Shown: positions 21,975-25,120 of the stretch, one piece after another
Layout: each line of letters opens with the position of its first letter
Numbering within the stretch: the first letter of the stretch is position 1
Source of the DNA: a virus
DNA length: 25,120 bases
Direction: 5' to 3' (one strand)
Virus record (IMG/VR): IMGVR_UViG_3300033388_000375
Span: 1 to 25,120 of that record
The notes under the pieces: model-generated
Database searches by the model: none
Told to the model about the DNA's origin: nothing
Seen by the model: the letters and a program-made list of their open reading frames with translations, nothing else
Program-made: the position numbers and the translations under genes

Positions 21975-22679
21975 GTCCATAAGGCAGTTAATCGCTGTGT
22001 GCCCTCCGATAACAACACCGCAACCAATTGCTTGCTTTTTGTAGTTTTTAGCGTATGCCATTGCATAGCTTTCACGATCAATTCCGCAACCTACTTGCAT
22101 AGCAAGAATCTTAAATTTATTGCCAACCATCCACTCAGTATAAGCCTGTGTGTGAATGTGTCCTTGTACTGTTGATTGCATATCGTTTTTGGCTCGTGTT
22201 CTTGCCGTGCCACCTTCACCGTGTACGTACTGCACATTGTCGTAGACTACTCGGTCGGCCCAATTCCAGTTAGTACCAAGCACCTCGTTATAAGACTTTA
22301 TCCATTGCTGTGGAATTGCAGAAGTAAATGCCTTACGCATTATCATTCTGTCGTGGTTTCCAATAATAACATCAGCAACAGGAAACGCATCGGCCCAATC
22401 CTTTAATCTGTCAATGGCAAGTTGCAACTCCTCGCCTCCACCATATCCGTTTGGACTTGTCTCGTGGTAACTGCTATAATGCGAATCAATACAGTCTCCT
22501 ATAAATATAACTTGATTGCAATTATGGCGAGAGTAAACGTCTTGACAAAATCCCAAATATCCATCAATAGAAAATGGCTCGTGTATGTCTCCAATAATAA
22601 GTATTCTACGTTCATCTCGTGTAAGGTTTTCAAACGCTTTCCTGCGTTGTCCGCTTAGTCTTGGTCTGATCTCTGACAT
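21969..22679 (-). CDS. Calcineurin-type metallophosphoesterase (236 aa)
   Basis: A two-metal phosphoesterase with every family motif: GDIHEP (residues 30-35), GDCIDSHYSS (61-70), GNHD (107-110), VHGEGG with His153, and GHIH (173-176). The substrate cannot be read from sequence; phage members act on phosphodiesters, nucleotides or 2',3'-cyclic ends. The ATG overlaps the stop of the amidase-like gene by 25 nt, and the gene ends against the plus-strand chaperone. It closes the leftward portal-holin block. Confidence 0.9.
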   Translation of the reverse strand: MSEIRPRLSGQRRKAFENLTRDERRILIIGDIHEPFSIDGYLGFCQDVYSRHNCNQVIFIGDCIDSHYSSYHETSPNGYGGGEELQLAIDRLKDWADAFPVADVIIGNHDRMIMRKAFTSAIPQQWIKSYNEVLGTNWNWADRVVYDNVQYVHGEGGTARTRAKNDMQSTVQGHIHTQAYTEWMVGNKFKILAMQVGCGIDRESYAMAYAKNYKKQAIGCGVVIGGHTAINCLMDL

Positions 22680-23236
22680 ATAGTTTTAATTGTATTAAAT
22701 AATGCACCAACAAGTGACTCCTGGAACTGCAAGTTAATCATTCGACTATAATCATAGTACAAGTCAACACTCCCTGCATAAATAACAAAACTCGGACATT
22801 TTGGTTTCTTTAAAATAGAGTGTTCGTGTTCCATATCATAGCAAACCTTTTCAACAGGCATTTGCCAACCTTCCATATTAATAGACATCTCCTCGTAAAG
22901 CAATTCGCCTATCTCCTCGCTACGTTCACGGATGTTGCCTAAGATGCGGATTCCGGAACGTTCGTGTGTTCCTGTATAGATAGATAAGGCAAACGTGTCG
23001 TAAGCCATAGTATAGCTGTTTAAACGCTGCACACGTGTACACTCGGATACGTTGCTTAGTTCTGGACAGATGTTAGTGTAATGTAGCGTCTCGTAATCTA
23101 ACTCTCTCTGAAGATCATTGCATATCCAACGACTAAAATTCCCACCGTTAAGGATGCCGTGTCTAAACTCAGGAGAGTGCTTGCCATTGTATTGCCCTGC
23201 AATAGTACCTCCACCTTCAGGGTTTAAGATTACCAT
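22655..23236 (-). CDS. Amidase_3-fold protein lacking all catalytic residues (193 aa)
   Basis: The layout follows N-acetylmuramoyl-L-alanine amidases of Bacteroidota phages: a first strand (MVILNPEGGG), a TIAG-QYNGKHSPE turn, a long helix (FSRWICNDLQREL), an S-E-x-TRVQRLN helix, the strand FALSIYTGTH, SGIRILG, SEEIGELLYEEM, and a final CPSFVIYAG strand. At the four key places the residues differ: the first zinc His (usually NGHG) reads EGGG, the zinc Glu reads Asn/Gly, the second His (SxHxN) reads Tyr in SIYTG, and the catalytic Glu (LTENxF) reads Tyr/Ala. The frame is intact, so it is likely a working non-enzymatic protein. The ATG at 23236 gives the typical N-terminus and a 20-nt overlap with the holin; an ATG at 23296 would add 20 residues. 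Confidence 0.6.
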   Translation of the reverse strand: MVILNPEGGGTIAGQYNGKHSPEFRHGILNGGNFSRWICNDLQRELDYETLHYTNICPELSNVSECTRVQRLNSYTMAYDTFALSIYTGTHERSGIRILGNIRERSEEIGELLYEEMSINMEGWQMPVEKVCYDMEHEHSILKKPKCPSFVIYAGSVDLYYDYSRMINLQFQESLVGALFNTIKTICQRSDQD

Positions 23237-23609
23237 TGATAAACTTTTTGACTGCCGATAATAGTCCTGTGCCTGTTTGCCGTTGTATGTTCTCATAAAC
23301 ACTTAGCATTTCTGTTGATGCGATTACACTACTAACTGCAAAGGATACAATCAGTCCACCGTCTGCTAAATACAAAAGGTCAAAAGCGTGTGCAATTAAT
23401 ATAGCAATAAAATACGCAATTAATTTATCAATTGTCCTGCGTATGCCTCGACTAATAAACTTCATATTGGATGCTTTCCAACCTGTGTACAAATCAGCGA
23501 CAACTAAAACAACAGTAAACACAAGATACCACGCAATCGGTAGCAAGAACCATCCAATTGCTGTAAGTATCGTTGAAAGTATGCTTTTATGTATCACTCT
23601 TTTTTGCAC
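23217..23609 (-). CDS. Phage holin, PF05105-like (about 130 aa)
   Basis: An inner-membrane protein expected to form lysis holes. Hydrophobic segments: ILTAIGWFLLPIAWYLVFTV, KLIAYFIAILIAHAFDLL, and LIVSFAVSSVIASTEML. The signature ADLYTGWKASNMKFISRGIR with a following K and the late E-x-x-S-x-YEN motif match this holin family. No ATG precedes the first membrane segment. GTG at 23609 (VQKRVIHKS) or 23597 (VIHKS) is most plausible; a GTG at 23675 would overlap the previous gene by 89 nt. It lies next to the amidase-like protein, far from the real endolysin. Confidence 0.8.
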   Translation of the reverse strand: MQKRVIHKSILSTILTAIGWFLLPIAWYLVFTVVLVVADLYTGWKASNMKFISRGIRRTIDKLIAYFIAILIAHAFDLLYLADGGLIVSFAVSSVIASTEMLSVYENIQRQTGTGLLSAVKKFINGNLKP

Positions 23610-23796
23610 TTCTGCGAAGTTTACGCTCTGCTCGTAGTTGCTTTCGCTTGATTCGAGTTGCACGTAGTTTTGCACGTGCTTCTTTTGTAGGTCGCTTGAT
23701 CTCTAAGCGTGTTCTCTGGTTGTCTGCTATTGTTGGCAGAGCCTGACCAAATCCTGCAAGGAACTCAATAAGCGAGGCAAGTAGTTTACTTAGCAC
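23587..23796 (-). CDS. Small basic protein with hydrophobic N-terminus (69 aa)
   Basis: GTG start at 23796 (11-nt overlap with the upstream gene). A short hydrophobic N-terminal helix (LLASLIEFLAGFGQAL) is followed by a strongly Arg/Lys-rich helix (KEARAKLRATRIKRKQLRAE). This could be a membrane-associated lysis accessory or a DNA/RNA-binding protein. It is placed directly before the holin. Family not recognised. Confidence 0.55.
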   Translation of the reverse strand: MLSKLLASLIEFLAGFGQALPTIADNQRTRLEIKRPTKEARAKLRATRIKRKQLRAERKLRRSAKKSDT

Positions 23797-24001
23797 TCTT
23801 CTTGTCCTCCTTCTCCACTTCTACAAATAAACGCTCCTCGATTGCATCTGGCAACAACTCAAGTATACGCTCAAGTATTTCATCGTCTTTTTTAGACTTC
23901 GTTAATGGTGCAATGTATCGGTCATAAAACACGACAGCACCTAAGAGGATTGACGCAATTTGCCATCCCCAAGTTTGGATAAATTCTACTATTGAACTCA
24001 T
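23786..24001 (-). CDS. Small single-pass membrane protein (71 aa)
   Basis: One N-terminal membrane helix (WGWQIASILLGAVVFYDRYI) and a charged cytoplasmic tail (SKKDDEILERILELLPDAIE, ending EKEDKKSAK). The start overlaps the connector stop (ATGA). It could be a second holin-like or antiholin-type protein, given the holin two genes downstream. Function inferred from topology and neighbours. Confidence 0.6.
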   Translation of the reverse strand: MSSIVEFIQTWGWQIASILLGAVVFYDRYIAPLTKSKKDDEILERILELLPDAIEERLFVEVEKEDKKSAK

Positions 24002-24456
24002 ACTACAAAAATTGAATTGGTTATAAAATCGGAATCATTCTGCTCAGTCCATCCATACGTGTTTGCATTATCACGCAGGTAGTCAATTAGTCGTTGACGT
24101 AGTTGTTGGACTAACGTCTCATTTTGTTTGTGTGCAACCATTCTAGCCTCATCAGTCGCTGTTGCATTAGGTGTGTTTGGATACGCTGCACCTACATTGC
24201 TAATTCGTGGACTATTATTAGCCAATACAAGCGATTTAACGCCATAGGCAAGTAAAGGCTTGACGTAGGTATCTCTAAGCGTTATCTCGTCAGCAGATGG
24301 ACTTCCACCGCTTACAGAGGCATATAACGTATCTCCAAGAATAGGTTTAATTGTGTTGTCCTCAATCAAGTCAATGAATCGTGCTTTAATATCGGCAGGA
24401 TCAAAGTTAGCGTAAAACGCTTCTGTTACTATATCACTCGCTGTCATCAACGCCAT
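23998..24456 (-). CDS. Probable head-tail connector protein (152 aa)
   Basis: Helical protein (MTASDIVTEAFYANFDPADI, FIDLIEDNTIKPILGDTLYA, then YVKPLLAYGVKSLVLANNSP) with a helical C-terminus (AHKQNETLVQQLRQRLIDYL) and TYGWTEQND. Size, helix pattern and position just after the portal suit a gp6-like adaptor. It overlaps the portal end by 23 nt and the next gene by 4 nt. An internal ATG at 24447 (MTASD) is an alternative start. Confidence 0.65.
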   Translation of the reverse strand: MALMTASDIVTEAFYANFDPADIKARFIDLIEDNTIKPILGDTLYASVSGGSPSADEITLRDTYVKPLLAYGVKSLVLANNSPRISNVGAAYPNTPNATATDEARMVAHKQNETLVQQLRQRLIDYLRDNANTYGWTEQNDSDFITNSIFVV

Positions 24457-25120
24457 AGCCTAACTCTTTTTGTATTTCAGATAATGGAACGGCCTCGTCT
24501 ACTTTTGCTTGGCTTACATAGTCAAGTGCTGTAAACATTGGCTTGTTCTCAAACATAATAGGAGACTGCTCTGCAAGTTGATAGTACTCCGTGCCTTCTA
24601 AGGTATGCAAATAGGTGTGTAGTATCTTCTCTTGTAATGGCTCAATCTCGTATTGCATCACTCGTCTGTGGTGATTTTCTACTTCTCTTGTATTACCAAG
24701 TTTGCCTGCTTCCTCAACACCCATAAGTGAAGGATGCCATCCTGCTGCCATAATTATATTACGTTCACAAGTACGTCCTAAGTCCTTAAACGCTCCGTCT
24801 TGAGGTAGGTTATATTGTATCAAATCTAACTTACCATCGCCTCCTGAAATGTTTACAGGTGTACTCGGCCCAAAGGCAGACTCTCCTTTAAGTTGCTCAC
24901 GAATACGATCACGAATCTCTTTGGCTGTATCGTCATCCGGTGTAAATGGCATCTCAACATTTAGGATACCGCTTAGGAAAATAGAATTTTGCAAATGTAC
25001 GTAATTGAACCGTGGAAGCTTGTCCTCAAGGACTGCCGACCAAAATGCCGAACTCCAGTCCCCTCTTGAGTAAACCTGTTTTCCTGGTTCTGCTTGGTCA
25101 ATACGATGTACACAAACCTT
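24434..25120 (-). CDS. Portal protein, C-terminal 228 residues (5' end cut by window edge)
   Basis: The frame is open to the right edge, starting inside the protein (KVCVHRIDQAEPGKQVYSRG). The segment SAFGPSTPVNISGGDGKLDL, IQYNLPQDGAFKDL, then RNIIMAAGWHPSLMGVEEAG and KLGNTREVENHHRRVMQYEI, EPLQEKILHTYL is the clip/stem/wing helix pattern of phage portal proteins (helix after a GVE-x-AGKLGN loop, long helix to an IEPLQ-x-x-IL end). It ends SEIQKELGYGVDDSE. The portal forms the dodecameric DNA gate on which the terminase docks, but it is not next to the terminase here. Confidence 0.82.
   Translation of the reverse strand, partial: KVCVHRIDQAEPGKQVYSRGDWSSAFWSAVLEDKLPRFNYVHLQNSIFLSGILNVEMPFTPDDDTAKEIRDRIREQLKGESAFGPSTPVNISGGDGKLDLIQYNLPQDGAFKDLGRTCERNIIMAAGWHPSLMGVEEAGKLGNTREVENHHRRVMQYEIEPLQEKILHTYLHTLEGTEYYQLAEQSPIMFENKPMFTALDYVSQAKVDEAVPLSEIQKELGYGVDDSE

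Noticed and set aside
1-25120. CRISPR arrays, tRNA genes, integrase and insertion sequences
   Set aside because: No spaced repeats of CRISPR type, no cloverleaf-like segments and no recombinase or transposase motifs were seen in the window.

Overview
The window looks like about 25 kb of a tailed (siphovirus-type) phage or prophage of a Bacteroidota host. Evidence: large and small terminase subunits, the end of a portal gene, a ClpP-type prohead protease, an HK97-gp10-like neck protein, a 1139-residue tape measure and an adhesin-like tail protein. The host guess rests on a Lin1244/Lin1753 (DUF4373)-type replication protein, an arabinofuranosidase-B-like tail domain common in Bacteroidota phages, AT-rich DNA, and start sites without clear Shine-Dalgarno sequences. 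Genes are tightly packed with many ATGA/TAATG overlaps. All recognised genes but one lie on the minus strand. No integrase, tRNA or CRISPR array was seen. The major capsid and major tail proteins are not recognised and may lie outside the window.

In the direction of transcription (right to left): (1) 25120-21969 holds the portal C-terminus, a connector-like protein, two small membrane/basic proteins, a PF05105-type holin, an amidase-3-like protein that has lost its catalytic residues, and a metallophosphoesterase. (2) 21196-21974 is the only sizeable plus-strand gene, a tail-assembly-chaperone-like gene with a probable -1 frameshift on a run of nine T. (3) 21117-15205 is an early/replication operon: unknown small proteins, a Rad52-type annealing protein, a stand-alone DnaA domain IV protein, a DUF4373-type initiator, DnaB helicase, a zinc-ribbon protein, SSB, a PD-(D/E)XK-like protein and an HNH-like protein. 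It starts at a divergent promoter region containing a perfect palindrome. (4) 15208-11076 holds an adenine methyltransferase, endolysin, M23 peptidase, ParB-like protein and both terminase subunits. (5) 11075-10676 is a 400-bp gap holding iterons, two plus-strand terminators and a 29-codon plus-strand membrane ORF. (6) 10675-1 carries the neck and tail genes, the tape measure, a small HTH-like protein and a ClpP-type protease with an extra N-terminal domain.

Three observations stand out. An ori-like module (TTTTC-rich tract followed by 11-bp GCATTGC iterons) occurs twice: inside the initiator gene, and in the non-coding gap 8 kb away. The tail chaperone is on the opposite strand from the tape measure and about 16 kb from it. 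The holin is followed by an amidase-fold protein lacking every expected zinc and catalytic residue, while two intact lysis enzymes sit 9 kb away.
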